From positions 1-64,000 of the forward strand of contig JASMLZ010000095.1 of the NCBI GenBank assembly GCA_030748435.1: a stretch of 64,000 nucleotides of DNA. The letters run 5' to 3'. The notes under the pieces were generated by a model. The model was not told the DNA's origin. It worked only from the letters and a program-made list of their open reading frames with translations, and ran no database searches. Below, one piece after another: positions 18,131-27,626 of this stretch (positions are counted from its first letter, which is position 1; each line of letters begins with the position of its first letter). Source of the stretch: Gammaproteobacteria bacterium. GTDB lineage: Bacteria; Pseudomonadota; Gammaproteobacteria; Pseudomonadales; Balneatricaceae. A program made the translations under genes and the position numbers.

Positions 18131-19552
18131 TTATGCAGCAGATGAAGCAAGGGCCGGAGCAGAAGAGTTGCTGCGGACTGTTTGCCATACGTTGTAAGCC
18201 ATAACCAGCATACCGGCCAGGAAGAAGATGCCGCCGATAACCCGGACTACATAACCGAAGTAACTGGCTTCCAAAGATTCTACAAAGCTGTAAGTTAGGG
18301 TGCCGTCCTGGTTTACTGCACGCCACATCAGGCCTTGCAGAATACCGTTAACCCACATAGCAGCAATGTAGAGTACGACACCTACAGTTGCCAGCCAGAA
18401 GTGGGTATTAATCAGCTTCACACTATACATGGATGCTTTGCCGAACAGCTTGGGAATCATATGGTATACCGCACCAATGGAGATCATGGCCACCCAGCCT
18501 AAAGCTCCGGCATGTACGTGACCGATAGTCCAGTCAGTATTATGGGACAGAGCATTGACGGTCTTGATAGACATCATTGGACCTTCGAAAGTGGACATGC
18601 CATAGAAAGACAAGGAGACCACCAGGAAACGCAAGACAGGGTCAGTACGTAGCTTATGCCAGGCGCCAGATAGGGTCATCATGCCGTTGATCATACCACC
18701 CCAGGAAGGAGCTAAAAGAATCAGGGACATAACCATGCCAACTGATTGTGTCCAGTCAGGTAGGGCAGAGTAGTGCAGGTGGTGACCACCAGCCCACATA
18801 TAGGTGGCAATTAAGGCCCAAAAGTGCACTACCGACAGTCGATATGAGAAAATGGGGCGTTCAGCCTGCTTGGGTACAAAGTAGTACATAATGCCCAGGA
18901 AACCGGCGGTAAGGAAGAAGCCCACAGCGTTGTGACCGTACCACCATTGCACCATGGCATCTACTGTGCCGGCATAAGCTGAGTAGGACTTGCTTATAGT
19001 AACGGGGATTTCAGCGCTATTGACAACGTGCAGAACGGCAACAGTAATAATAAAGGCCATATAGAACCAGTTGCCCACATAAATGTGAGGCGTCTTACGT
19101 TTGGCAACAGTGCCTAAAAAAACAATAGCGTAGGAGACCCATACCAGAGTTATCAGAATATCAATTGGCCATTCCAGTTCAGCGTATTCTTTGGCTGTAG
19201 TAAGGCCCATTGGCAGAGTGATAGCCGCCAGTACAATAACTGCTTGCCAACCCCAGAAGGTAAACTTTACTAGTGGTTCGGCAAATAGACGTACTTGACA
19301 GGTACGTTGTACAACATAGTATGAAGTGGAGAAAAGAGCACAGCCTCCAAAGGCAAAGATAACGGCATTGGTATGCAAAGGACGTAAGCGTCCAAAGCTT
19401 AACCAGGCGGTATCGAAATTTAAGGCAGGCCAGACCAACTGAGCGGCGATCAAGACACCGACGGCCATGCCGACGATACCCCAAACGACTGTCATAATTG
19501 CGAACTGGCGCACGACCTTATAGTTATAAGTGTCGGGTGTAGTTTCACTCAT
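18131..19552 (-). CDS. ccoN: cbb3-type cytochrome c oxidase subunit I
   Basis: Catalytic heme b/b3-copper subunit that reduces oxygen with high affinity and pumps protons. The 473-residue polytopic product shows the heme ligand in LHTNAV (H60), the copper-B histidine in [11 protein letters not shown] (H207), the tyrosine and histidine pair in [13 protein letters not shown] (Y251, H257, H258), and heme ligands in [11 protein letters not shown]. These mark a C-family heme-copper oxidase. First gene of the operon; the upstream region lacks a canonical FNR/ANR box. Confidence 0.97.
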   Translation of the reverse strand: MSETTPDTYNYKVVRQFAIMTVVWGIVGMAVGVLIAAQLVWPALNFDTAWLSFGRLRPLHTNAVIFAFGGCALFSTSYYVVQRTCQVRLFAEPLVKFTFWGWQAVIVLAAITLPMGLTTAKEYAELEWPIDILITLVWVSYAIVFLGTVAKRKTPHIYVGNWFYMAFIITVAVLHVVNSAEIPVTISKSYSAYAGTVDAMVQWWYGHNAVGFFLTAGFLGIMYYFVPKQAERPIFSYRLSVVHFWALIATYMWAGGHHLHYSALPDWTQSVGMVMSLILLAPSWGGMINGMMTLSGAWHKLRTDPVLRFLVVSLSFYGMSTFEGPMMSIKTVNALSHNTDWTIGHVHAGALGWVAMISIGAVYHMIPKLFGKASMYSVKLINTHFWLATVGVVLYIAAMWVNGILQGLMWRAVNQDGTLTYSFVESLEASYFGYVVRVIGGIFFLAGMLVMAYNVWQTVRSNSSAPALASSAA

Positions 19553-19963
19553 ATTAGTTTCTCATCAAGTGCTAAAAGGTAAAAATCCTTACACCATTTA
19601 TTGCATTGGTGCTGAGGATTATTTCGGTTGTTACATGTTCGACCTGTTGGCCAAGTGCTATATTGTGTGGGAAAATTTACGCGGCAAATTATCCTAGAAT
19701 TTAGACTACTAATCAATCTGTAAACAGCCCGAATTCCCAGTATAAATAACAAATATAGCCAATGAGGGAGAAGCATCTTGCTACCTAAACCCATATTCTG
19801 ATATATGGGTCCACATGGTTTTGATTTCTACCCTAATTCAGGGTTAGTCTGGAAGATATTTTCTGCCAGTAAAGTCAGTTTATCAGGGCTTTCTGAAACA
19901 GAAAGTGACTTATATCAACACAAATAGTAAGTGTTTTATTTCCATACAAATAATAGGTGATTT
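19553..19963. promoter_or_regulatory. Divergent intergenic region between ccoN and a hydrolase gene
   Basis: This 411-bp region should hold the ccoNOQP promoter. I find no canonical TTGAT-N4-ATCAA box. The best match is GTGAC-TTAT-ATCAA (19905-19918, eight of ten positions), nearer the hydrolase gene. A 7-bp inverted repeat CCCATAT/ATATGGG lies at 19790-19809, and an imperfect CTACCCT/AGGGTTAG hairpin lies near 19829-19848. Confidence 0.4.
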
Positions 19964-20626
19964 ATGGCTTCTGTATATTGTTCTGCCCTATTAAATTGGT
20001 ATCAATCACCACTTGGCGCATACTTGCAGGGTGGTGAGGGGGCTGAACATATACTCTTGGCTCATGGTGCCGGTATTGGTATGCGGCATGACTTTATGCA
20101 GCGTCAGGCTGAGGCTTTGATTAATGAAGGCTTTACTGTCAGTCTGTTTGATTATGCTTATATGCAGACCATGCATGCCAGCGGCCGACGCCGTCCCCCG
20201 GCGCGTGTGCCACAATTACTGCAGGAGCATCGCCAATGGCTGGCATTATTGGCACAGGACAGGCCTGTATGGCTAATGGGTAAGTCCATGGGGGGGCGTA
20301 TAGCCAGCATGCTCGCACAAGAGGCTTTGCCACAGCAAGTAAAAGGCTGGTGTGCTTTAGGCTACCCATTTCATCCGCCAAACAAACCGCAGCAGCTGCG
20401 AGTATCGCATTTATTGGCTAATTGCAGGCCAGGTTTGGTGATTCAGGGCGATCGTGATGCTATGGGTAAGCCGGAAATAGTGGCCAGTTTGCCGTTGCCC
20501 GGTTCGATTAAGGTGCAATGGCTGGCACATATGGACCATGGTTATAATCCTTATAAGCAGGCGCTTTTGACGCAATATCAGGCCATTGTACAAAGTGCTA
20601 AATGGTTTAAGCAGTGGGTCTATTAG
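19964..20626 (+). CDS. Alpha/beta hydrolase, KANL3/Tex30-like
   Basis: A 220-residue cytoplasmic alpha/beta-fold protein. It has the oxyanion-side HGAG motif (about residues 33-36), a nucleophile elbow GKSMGGR (106-112, serine 108), an acidic residue in QGDRDAMG, and a C-terminal histidine in MDHGYNP. These features match the small KANL3/Tex30-like hydrolases of Proteobacteria; the substrate is unknown. AGGTG precedes the start. It diverges from ccoN and shows no operon partner. Confidence 0.75.
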   Translation: MASVYCSALLNWYQSPLGAYLQGGEGAEHILLAHGAGIGMRHDFMQRQAEALINEGFTVSLFDYAYMQTMHASGRRRPPARVPQLLQEHRQWLALLAQDRPVWLMGKSMGGRIASMLAQEALPQQVKGWCALGYPFHPPNKPQQLRVSHLLANCRPGLVIQGDRDAMGKPEIVASLPLPGSIKVQWLAHMDHGYNPYKQALLTQYQAIVQSAKWFKQWVY

Positions 20627-20650
20627 AAAAGCTTGTAAAATCCAGAAAGT

Positions 20651-20737
20651 CGTCATGGTGAGCCCAGCGAAGTCATCCCTGACTACTCAAAGCAATAGTT
20701 TAAAGATTGCCACCTTGCTATGCACCTTGTCATGACG
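20651..20737. repeat. Long inverted repeat downstream of the hydrolase gene
   Basis: CGTCATG (20651-20657) and CATGACG (20731-20737) flank about 73 bases containing GAGCCCAGCGAAGTCATCCC. This resembles a dispersed extragenic repeat, but only one copy is in the window. Confidence 0.35.
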
Positions 20738-20826
20738 AATTTTGCAGAATTTGCTTAATTAGCAGTCGAATACTTGGTTTTTTCAGGGTAGAATGCCCGC
20801 CACTGCCAAGCTAATGTGTATACACC

Positions 20827-21066
20827 ATGAATTCGCCTTTGACCCCTGATCTTGTCCTTGATGCTGTCGGCCTGTTTTGTCCGGAGCCGGTGATGTTGAT
20901 GCACAATAAAATTCGTGATATCGAGTCAGGTCAATTGTTGAAGGTGTTGGCGACGGATCCTTCTACCAAAAGGGATATTCCCAAGTTTTGCACCTTTCTT
21001 GGTCATGAGCTGCTCAGTCAGGCAGATGTTGATGGTCAGTATCATTATATTATTCGTAAAGGCTAG
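20827..21066 (+). CDS. tusA: Sulfur carrier protein TusA
   Basis: Relays persulfide sulfur for tRNA thiolation and other sulfur transfers. The 79-residue product has the [13 protein letters not shown] signature with active Cys18 followed by PEP (19-21), and the usual two-layer alpha/beta length. Single gene; a possible -10 TAGAAT lies at 20789-20794. It converges with the unknown gene downstream. Confidence 0.95.
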   Translation: MNSPLTPDLVLDAVGLFCPEPVMLMHNKIRDIESGQLLKVLATDPSTKRDIPKFCTFLGHELLSQADVDGQYHYIIRKG

Positions 21067-21107
21067 TATACCAATTACATTATATTGACGAACTTCACAG
21101 AAGTACC

Positions 21108-21821
21108 CTAAGATGAAGTAAGTTGATCCAATAGTTCCTGTAAGTCCTTGTCATTTTGCTTTAATTTGACAGCAATACGGTATTGGAAGAAACAGCTGAA
21201 ATCATCACTGTCTTCACAAGCCATTAGGGCAGCATCACCTAGTAGCACTGGCCAGCGTTCAACATCCTGTAAATTAATCACCATAGCTTGCACTTTGCCG
21301 TTGCTTAATAATCGCCAACTGAATACTTCAGCCATACTGAAAGTCTGCATCTGATCAGCGGAAAAGATAGCGTGTGTACCACAGGTATCTGGCAATTCCT
21401 GAATGATAACGGCTTCCTGACTGGGTTCAAAGTGAAAGTAAGCTGCTGCAGACTCCAGTTCGATACGCTTGTGTTCTGGTGCCACAGCAAACAGATCATC
21501 AACACCTGGGTCAAAATAACCCAGAAAGAAACCGGTATCCGGGTGATTAAGATCAGTGCAACTGATTAGTTGATCAAACCATGGAATCATACCAACAACT
21601 GAGCCATCACCAAGTAGGGCCCAGAAAAGGATATTGACGCTGTAGACTTCCTGCCCTGGATGAGGGGTGCCATGAGAATCGGAGTAGAGTGCTTCAAAGC
21701 CATCAACCTCAGAGGCCAAACGCATAATCAGAGGGGCATTGCCTGATTGATATGGTTCGCCACTGAAAAGATCAACTACCTTGTCATTGGCCTTGTTTAT
21801 ATGCACTTTGGGAGGTTTCAT
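21108..21821 (-). CDS. Protein of unknown function (237 aa)
   Basis: I do not recognise this protein. It is an acidic, soluble 237-residue product without signal peptide, membrane helix or obvious catalytic motif. Notable stretches are SVNILFWALLGDGSVVGMIPWFDQL, DTGFFLGYFDPGVDDL and a C-terminal glutamine- and leucine-rich helix. The GDGSVVGMIPW segment suggests a mixed alpha/beta fold of the SMI1/KNR4 type, but that is a guess. A strong ribosome-binding site, GAGGAGAAGG, precedes the start, so it is probably translated well. Monocistronic and convergent with tusA. Confidence 0.75.
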   Translation of the reverse strand: MKPPKVHINKANDKVVDLFSGEPYQSGNAPLIMRLASEVDGFEALYSDSHGTPHPGQEVYSVNILFWALLGDGSVVGMIPWFDQLISCTDLNHPDTGFFLGYFDPGVDDLFAVAPEHKRIELESAAAYFHFEPSQEAVIIQELPDTCGTHAIFSADQMQTFSMAEVFSWRLLSNGKVQAMVINLQDVERWPVLLGDAALMACEDSDDFSCFFQYRIAVKLKQNDKDLQELLDQLTSS

Positions 21822-22056
21822 AACCTTCTCCTCTAGTCAAATTAATGGGAAACCTGCACTTTGATTTGACTACGGATATTCACAGTATAGACAAGGACAA
21901 ACAAAAAACACAAGTTTATTGTCACTTGACGCTTGGATAAAAATAGCAAATTGTGTTGAATATCCAATTATTTAGACCCTCTAGTATGGCTAGCTTCTGG
22001 TTTAATGGGTACAATTCGTGTGCTAGAAAGAGTAGAGCTATATTAACGGATACTTG

Positions 22057-22326
22057 ATGAGTGCAGAAAAATTCAACAACGTTGCCCAGATGCTGGATCA
22101 GATGCAGATGCTGGTCGGACAAACCGAGCAAGATCTCGAATGGTATCGTCAGCAAGTAATTGACCTGCGACAAGAATATCAGTTGCTCAGACAGCAAGGG
22201 ATTGAATTACAACAACAACTAAGTCAATACTCTGAACTAGAAAGACACGCTGAGCCTCTGGTAAAGGATCAGGAAGAGGGTGTCCCGCTTGCTAATGAAA
22301 AAGTAGCAATGGATGACCAAGAATAA
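22057..22326 (+). CDS. Small coiled-coil protein of unknown function
   Basis: An 89-residue acidic product that is almost entirely a predicted coiled coil: MLDQMQMLVGQTEQDL, QQVIDLRQEYQLLRQQ and ELQQQLSQYSELE show heptad-like leucine and glutamine spacing. There is no signal peptide. The frame could begin one codon earlier at a TTG; ACGGA seven bases upstream favours the ATG at 22057. It sits 64 bp before the ProQ-like gene on the same strand, so the two may be cotranscribed. Confidence 0.6.
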   Translation: MSAEKFNNVAQMLDQMQMLVGQTEQDLEWYRQQVIDLRQEYQLLRQQGIELQQQLSQYSELERHAEPLVKDQEEGVPLANEKVAMDDQE

Positions 22327-22390
22327 CCAATGTGGATAATGAGAGCCAAACACTCCTACTCCTCACCAATGTAACTTAATGAATTAAAGA

Positions 22391-23002
22391 ATGAACCAGA
22401 CAATCGAACCCACCGCCGAAAGTAAATCAGAGACGCCTACTGCCGAGGTAGAATCTGCACCCTTAGCAGTTGATAATGAAGTGGCTGAACGTAAAAAAGC
22501 CAAAAGCCGTGCCGCCAATCGTGCTGCTGTGCAGTTGCTATGCGAAACCTATCCGCAAACGTTTTCTGTTACCGAGCCTAAACCCTTAAAAATTGGTATC
22601 CAGGAGGATCTGGTCGCTGATGGCAAGATAAGCCAAAATAAGATTAAGCGTGGGCTGGCTAGTTATGTGCGGATTTATGCTTATTTGCGTTCTCAGAGCG
22701 AGGGTGCAGCCCGGGTGAACTTGCTGGGCGAAGCGGCTGGCAAAGTGACGTCTGGTGAAGCGGCCCATGCGGCGAGCAAATTGCCAGCTCAGCGTGAATC
22801 CAAACCACGTAACAAGAGCAACAAAGCTATAGACAAGCGTGGTGCACGTCGGCCTAATAAGTCCGCCAAACCTGTGGCCAACAAAAAGCCAGCGCCTAAT
22901 AGTCAGGCCAAGGTGAAAAAAGCTGACAATCCGTTTCAGGGTTTGGATGACAATCAGCGTATGGCAAGCAAGCTTGATTTGCTATTGAACAAGCATAGAT
23001 AA
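22391..23002 (+). CDS. proQ: ProQ/FinO-domain RNA-binding protein
   Basis: An RNA chaperone of the ProQ/FinO family that binds structured small RNAs and mRNA 3' ends. The FinO domain spans about residues 40-125: RAAVQLLCETYPQTF, PLKIGIQEDL and KIKRGLASYVRIYAYL are diagnostic. An acidic N-terminal 35 residues precede it, and a long basic lysine/asparagine-rich linker follows (about 130-185). The tail lacks a clear ProQ Tudor-like domain and ends in an amphipathic LDLLLNK. No strong Shine-Dalgarno is visible. The symbol follows the family. Confidence 0.85.
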   Translation: MNQTIEPTAESKSETPTAEVESAPLAVDNEVAERKKAKSRAANRAAVQLLCETYPQTFSVTEPKPLKIGIQEDLVADGKISQNKIKRGLASYVRIYAYLRSQSEGAARVNLLGEAAGKVTSGEAAHAASKLPAQRESKPRNKSNKAIDKRGARRPNKSAKPVANKKPAPNSQAKVKKADNPFQGLDDNQRMASKLDLLLNKHR

Positions 23003-23009
23003 TTGAGGG

Positions 23010-23073
23010 CATCTCAATTATATTGAGATGATTCTTCTGAGTAAAAAAAACCCACTAAAAAGTGGGTTTTTTT
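23010..23073. terminator. Bidirectional terminator between proQ-like gene and rne
   Basis: Two hairpins. CATCTCAA/TTGAGATG (23010-23030) is followed by a perfect A-rich/T-rich terminator: ACCCACT, loop AAAA, AGTGGGT, flanked by seven A and seven T (23043-23073). It can stop both convergent transcripts. Confidence 0.9.
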
Positions 23074-23092
23074 GTATCCAGCAGTTACTGAT

Positions 23093-25876
23093 TTAAGCTG
23101 TTGTGTTTTGCTCTGTTGCTGTGGGCTCAGATTCTGTAGTAACTGGCTCCATTATCACCTCAGGTGCATCTGCTTTAACAGCCGCTGGTTTTGTCTTAAC
23201 AACAGACGGCTCTGCTTGAGCAGCAGGTTCGTCGGTTTTATCAGCAGACTCATCCACCGCAGGTGCTACAGTTTGCGTTGCCTTTTCACGCCGCCGCTTT
23301 TCACGTGGGTCATTGGCTGCTCGACGACGCTGGCGGCGTTTGGGAGCTGATTGCTCTGCCGTGTTTGCTGCCAAATTTTCACTCTCAGTAGGCGTTTCTG
23401 CAGTCGCAATAACCACTTCAGGAGCAGGGGTAGCCTCAACAGGTGCTGTTGTTTCGACAGTGATCGGCGCCGTTGCTGTTGCTGAGTTGGCTTCAGTCTC
23501 TACATTTGCTGTAGACCCTGATGCTGCCACTACTGCAACATTAGTCTGCTGATCATCGCTTGCCTTGGCTTGTGGCTTACGGCTGCGCGGGTTGCGACGA
23601 GTGCGATTGCCTTTGTCGGAGGGGGGGCTTTCGACAGACTCACTACTAGTGGGTGTTTTGTCTTTGCTTGCCTCCTGAGCGGCTTTTTCTGTAACCGGCT
23701 GTTGCTGTTTTTCAGTCCCTTTGTCGGTATTTATCTCTTGATTGCGACCGCTGCGCTTGCCAGAACGATCACGTCGGCGCTTTTGCTCACGGGTGCGATT
23801 GGTAGTTGATTCATAAGCCTCTTCCGGAATTGCTTCGAGATTGGTTTGTTGATCTTCTATTTCCGGGGTGCGCTCTTTCTTCTGGTTGTTACGGTTACGG
23901 CCATTTTTGCGGTTATCGTTACGACGATTATTGCGCTTTTCTTCGTTAACCGGATTTTTTGCCTCGTTGTTGTTTTCCAGCGCATCCGTTTTGGGTTTTT
24001 GTTCCTTGGTGTTGCGCTTGCGGTCGTTGTTGCGGCGATTATTGCGATTGCCGTTACGCTCTTCACCATTGTTACGTTTGCGCTGGTTGTTGCGATTGCC
24101 TGCTGGTTTTTTCGTTGCGGATTTTGGTGTCTTGTCCGGCTCAACAGCAGGGGTGCTGGTAAATAAGCCACCCAAAGCTCGTACAATACGTCCGCCCAAA
24201 CCAGATGATTTTTGTACCGCTTCGCTGGGCGCTGCTGACTTGGCTTTTTTCGCCACTGGTGTTGGCGCAGGTTGAGCAGGTTGCACAGACTTCACGGCAG
24301 CTCTTTCTACAGGTACTTGAGACTGGTTGTTAAAGTCTTCGACATTGAATTGTTGGCTTTCCAGTTCAATCTCATAGCTGGTTTCACCCGTCTGTACTGC
24401 TTCATGGTCATCACGTAAGCGGCTGACTTCAAAGTGTGGTGTATCCATTTGTGGGTTTGGAATAACCACCACACGCAGGTCGTTGCTTCTTTCAATTTCC
24501 AGTAGTTGATCACGCTTTTCGTTAAGCAGGTAGGTAGCCATATTAACTGGTAATACCGCTCTAATCTCTGCCGAGCGTTCTTTGCTGGCTTCCTCATTGA
24601 TCAGGCGAATAATAGACAGGGACAAAGATGAAACATCACGGATACTGCCTTGACCATTACAGCGAGGACAAACCATGCCAGAAGTCTCACCCAGAGAAGG
24701 GCGTAGGCGTTGGCGAGACATTTCCATTAGACCAAAGCGTGATATACGGCCAACTTGCACTCGTGCACGATCTAGCTTTAAGGCCTCTCTCAACTTGTTC
24801 TCTACGGCCCTTTGATTGCGCATGGGTCCCATATCAATAAAGTCTATTACTACCAGGCCGCCCATATCACGCAAACGTAATTGACGAGCGATTTCTTCTG
24901 CTGCCTCAAGGTTAGTATTGAGTGCTGTCTCTTCAATATCACTACCTTTGGTGGCACGTGCAGAGTTGATATCGATGGATACCAGTGCTTCTGTGGGGTC
25001 AATAACTATTGCACCACCTGAAGGCAGGCTTACCTCGCGTTGAAAAGCGGTTTCGATCTGCGACTCAATCTGGAAGCGATTAAACAGAGGTGTTTCCTGT
25101 TGATAGAGTTTGATTTTGTTTTGGTAGCTAGGCATCACCTGCTGGACAAAGTTCAGAACATCCTGATAAACCTTTTCTTCATCAATCAGCACTTCGCCAA
25201 TATCCTGGCGCAGGTAATCGCGCATAGCACGAATGATGACATTGCTTTCCTGATAAATTAGAAAAGGAGCAGGGCGTTGTGCAGCAGCATGGGTAATGGA
25301 GTCCCATAACTGTTGCAGGTAGTCGAGATCCCATTGCAATTCTTCTGTACTGCGACCTATACCAGCCGTGCGCACGATAACACCAGCTTCATCAGGTACA
25401 TTTAGTTGGCTCATTACCTCTCGCAACTGGGCGCGTTCTTCACCCTCAATGCGGCGTGAGATGCCTCCTGCCCGCGGGTTGTTTGGCATCAATACCAGAT
25501 AACGACCGGCAAGGCTGATAAAGGTGGTTAGGGCCGCGCCTTTATTACCACGCTCTTCTTTATCAACTTGGACGATGATTTCCTGACCTTCCGAAACGAG
25601 TTCTCGGATGCCTGGGCGCCCAGAGCCTGGAGCGGTTTCTTTAAAATATTGGCGGGAAATTTCTTTGATAGGCAAGAAGCCGTGACGTTCTGCCCCGTAG
25701 TCAACAAAGGCGGCCTCCAGACTGGGCTCTACACGGGTAATTTTGCCACGATAGATATTGGCTTTCTTTTGTTCACGAGCGCCGGATTCTATATCCAGAT
25801 CATATAAACGCTGGCCATCTACCAGTGCTACGCGCAACTCCTCGGCGTGAGTTGCATTAATTAACATTCTTTTCAT
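23093..25876 (-). CDS. rne: Ribonuclease E
   Basis: Essential endoribonuclease and scaffold of the RNA degradosome. The 927-residue product starts MKRMLINAT with an S1 domain (about 35-120), a 5'-sensor/RNase H-like region, catalytic aspartates in VSIDINS (D302) and VVIDFIDM (D345), and a zinc link CPRC (C403, C406). From about 520 on it is disordered, with an Arg/Asn-rich RNA-binding block (about 590-690) and Ala/Thr/Glu-rich repeats at the end. Three more upstream codons are open only through a TTG. I see no Shine-Dalgarno; a 22-bp palindrome occupies that position. Confidence 0.97.
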   Translation of the reverse strand: MKRMLINATHAEELRVALVDGQRLYDLDIESGAREQKKANIYRGKITRVEPSLEAAFVDYGAERHGFLPIKEISRQYFKETAPGSGRPGIRELVSEGQEIIVQVDKEERGNKGAALTTFISLAGRYLVLMPNNPRAGGISRRIEGEERAQLREVMSQLNVPDEAGVIVRTAGIGRSTEELQWDLDYLQQLWDSITHAAAQRPAPFLIYQESNVIIRAMRDYLRQDIGEVLIDEEKVYQDVLNFVQQVMPSYQNKIKLYQQETPLFNRFQIESQIETAFQREVSLPSGGAIVIDPTEALVSIDINSARATKGSDIEETALNTNLEAAEEIARQLRLRDMGGLVVIDFIDMGPMRNQRAVENKLREALKLDRARVQVGRISRFGLMEMSRQRLRPSLGETSGMVCPRCNGQGSIRDVSSLSLSIIRLINEEASKERSAEIRAVLPVNMATYLLNEKRDQLLEIERSNDLRVVVIPNPQMDTPHFEVSRLRDDHEAVQTGETSYEIELESQQFNVEDFNNQSQVPVERAAVKSVQPAQPAPTPVAKKAKSAAPSEAVQKSSGLGGRIVRALGGLFTSTPAVEPDKTPKSATKKPAGNRNNQRKRNNGEERNGNRNNRRNNDRKRNTKEQKPKTDALENNNEAKNPVNEEKRNNRRNDNRKNGRNRNNQKKERTPEIEDQQTNLEAIPEEAYESTTNRTREQKRRRDRSGKRSGRNQEINTDKGTEKQQQPVTEKAAQEASKDKTPTSSESVESPPSDKGNRTRRNPRSRKPQAKASDDQQTNVAVVAASGSTANVETEANSATATAPITVETTAPVEATPAPEVVIATAETPTESENLAANTAEQSAPKRRQRRRAANDPREKRRREKATQTVAPAVDESADKTDEPAAQAEPSVVKTKPAAVKADAPEVIMEPVTTESEPTATEQNTTA

Positions 25877-26500
25877 GGTTTTCAAGTACTTGAAAACCCA
25901 TTTACCCTACGGGAATTAATATATTTACGGGTGCACAGGGTGTGCGCAGGCCTATTATTGGCCATCAGCTATAGTGCCACGCATAACGTGGTTTGGTCTC
26001 CTGATGAGAATTTCTCAATCAGGTAAACAAAGTTCCAGCAGTGCAGGAAACCATACCATCACGGATAAGCTTGGGGCCACTTAGGGCGCTTAGCTAAGTT
26101 TATAGACCAGTTATTTTTCGCGCGGGATTAATTTGCCTTGCGTTAACCGCTTGCTTAGCCTTACTACATTGGCTAAGCAAAAACTTTCTGATCGATCCTT
26201 GGGTAGGGTGCTTCTACACTTAAACACCAAACGTAAATTAATTCGCCGTAACCGGGTTAAACAGGTCGGTTTAGTTTAATAACTCAGGTTGTTCCTGGTT
26301 ACAGCTTAATGTTCTGACTAACTATTTATTTGGGTTAGCCAAGGCCAGCTATGGGCCTAAAATCTCTACTGATGCGATAAACTACAATGACGCTCTGGCT
26401 GTCTGCAGACTTTTATCTGCCATTACAAATAGATAACCAGTTTCAGTGGTACTTATGGTAACATTTGCGGCCTAACCTAGCAATCAAATTTGTCGTGCGC
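25877..26500 (-). promoter_or_regulatory. rne leader and rne/rluC divergent region
   Basis: This 624-bp region has no supported gene. On the rne side, successive dyads occur in the leader: an imperfect CCTGAT/ATCAGG hairpin (26000-26023), CCACG/CGTGG (25977-25991), GGCC/GGCC (25949-25963), GCACA/TGTGC (25933-25945), and a perfect 22-bp palindrome (25877-25898) touching the start codon. In E. coli the rne leader is a structured autoregulatory target of RNase E, so a similar role is likely. The rluC-proximal half shows nothing clear. Confidence 0.7.
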
Positions 26501-27529
26501 ATGTCAGCAGCTAAAACCTTGTTAAAAAAATCCGGGCCAAGGGCTAAACACACCTCCTCTAGCCCCGTGTCAGAGCCAACATCACCAGTGCTTGCCAAGG
26601 TGCGGCTGGAGACGATTAGTGCAGACAGGGCCGGTCAGCGCCTTGATAATTACCTGATTGGACAGCTCAAGGGAGCACCTAAAAGCTTGATCTATCGGAT
26701 TGTGCGCAAAGGGGAGGTGCGAGTTAATAAAGGCCGCACTAAACCTGAATATAAATTATGTGCTGGTGATGTGGTGCGTATCCCACCAGTCAAGTTGCCT
26801 GAGCCCAATGCGCCTGTCCCTGTTGGTGACAGCCTGAAGAAACTTTTGCAAAGTGCCATTCTGTATGAGAGCGATGGTCTAATGATTGTCAATAAACCCA
26901 GTGGTTTGGCTGTACATGGTGGCAGTGGGGTCAATTTAGGGTTGATTGAGAGCTTGCGTCAGGTATTTCCTCAATATCGATTTTTGGAGCTTGTGCATCG
27001 TCTGGATCGTGATACATCAGGCTGTATTATGGTGGCTAAAAAGCGCTCTTGCCTACGCGCTATTCATGAGCAGTTGCGAAATACAGGTGGTATAGATAAG
27101 GTTTATCACGCTTTGGTTGCTGGCGGCTGGCCGCGAGCATGTCAACAAGTTAAGGCACCATTATTGCGCTTTGCTCTGCCATCGGGTGAACGCATGGTAA
27201 GGGTTGATGGTGATGGCAAGCGCAGTATTACACGTTATCGCATCCTACAAGAATTTGGGCATTTAACTTTGGTCGAAGCCAAGCCGGTAACTGGTCGCAC
27301 CCATCAGATCCGTGTCCATTGCCAATATATGGGGCATCCCATAGTGGGTGATGAAAAGTATGGCCAGCCTGAAGTTAACCAGAGCCAACAACAGCGTGGG
27401 CTAAAGCGTCTTTTCTTGCATGCGGCAGAGTTGCGGTTGACTGACCCATCGACGACAAAATCGATTATTGTTAAAGCACCATATGATCAAAACTTAACCA
27501 CTGTCCTGCATAACTTGGCAACTGGCTAA
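26501..27529 (+). CDS. rluC: 23S rRNA pseudouridine synthase RluC
   Basis: Forms pseudouridines 955, 2504 and 2580 of 23S rRNA in E. coli. The 342-residue product has a short basic N-terminus, an S4 domain (about 35-95, RLDNYLIG...IYRIVRKGEVRVNKGR) and the RluA-type catalytic motif HRLDRDTSG with Asp169. Divergent orientation to rne is the classical arrangement and supports RluC over RluD or RluA. The open frame reaches a TTG 12 codons upstream; I chose the ATG at 26501. Confidence 0.93.
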   Translation: MSAAKTLLKKSGPRAKHTSSSPVSEPTSPVLAKVRLETISADRAGQRLDNYLIGQLKGAPKSLIYRIVRKGEVRVNKGRTKPEYKLCAGDVVRIPPVKLPEPNAPVPVGDSLKKLLQSAILYESDGLMIVNKPSGLAVHGGSGVNLGLIESLRQVFPQYRFLELVHRLDRDTSGCIMVAKKRSCLRAIHEQLRNTGGIDKVYHALVAGGWPRACQQVKAPLLRFALPSGERMVRVDGDGKRSITRYRILQEFGHLTLVEAKPVTGRTHQIRVHCQYMGHPIVGDEKYGQPEVNQSQQQRGLKRLFLHAAELRLTDPSTTKSIIVKAPYDQNLTTVLHNLATG

Positions 27530-27626
27530 TACAAATATCTAGCTTGTAATTGGTAAGTATTTATCGAGATAATAGGCGTTTTCGTTAATCTGCTTTTCAT
27601 GGCTACATAATAAGAGATTTATTGCT

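Noticed and set aside
19905-19918. GTGAC-TTAT-ATCAA as the FNR/ANR site for ccoN
   Set aside because: It matches only eight of ten positions and is more than 350 bp from the ccoN start, nearer the divergent hydrolase gene.
23846-24275. Several open frames opposite the rne C-terminal domain
   Set aside because: The biased Arg/Asn codons of the scaffold region leave long stop-free frames on the other strand; the products are hydrophobic low-complexity sequence.
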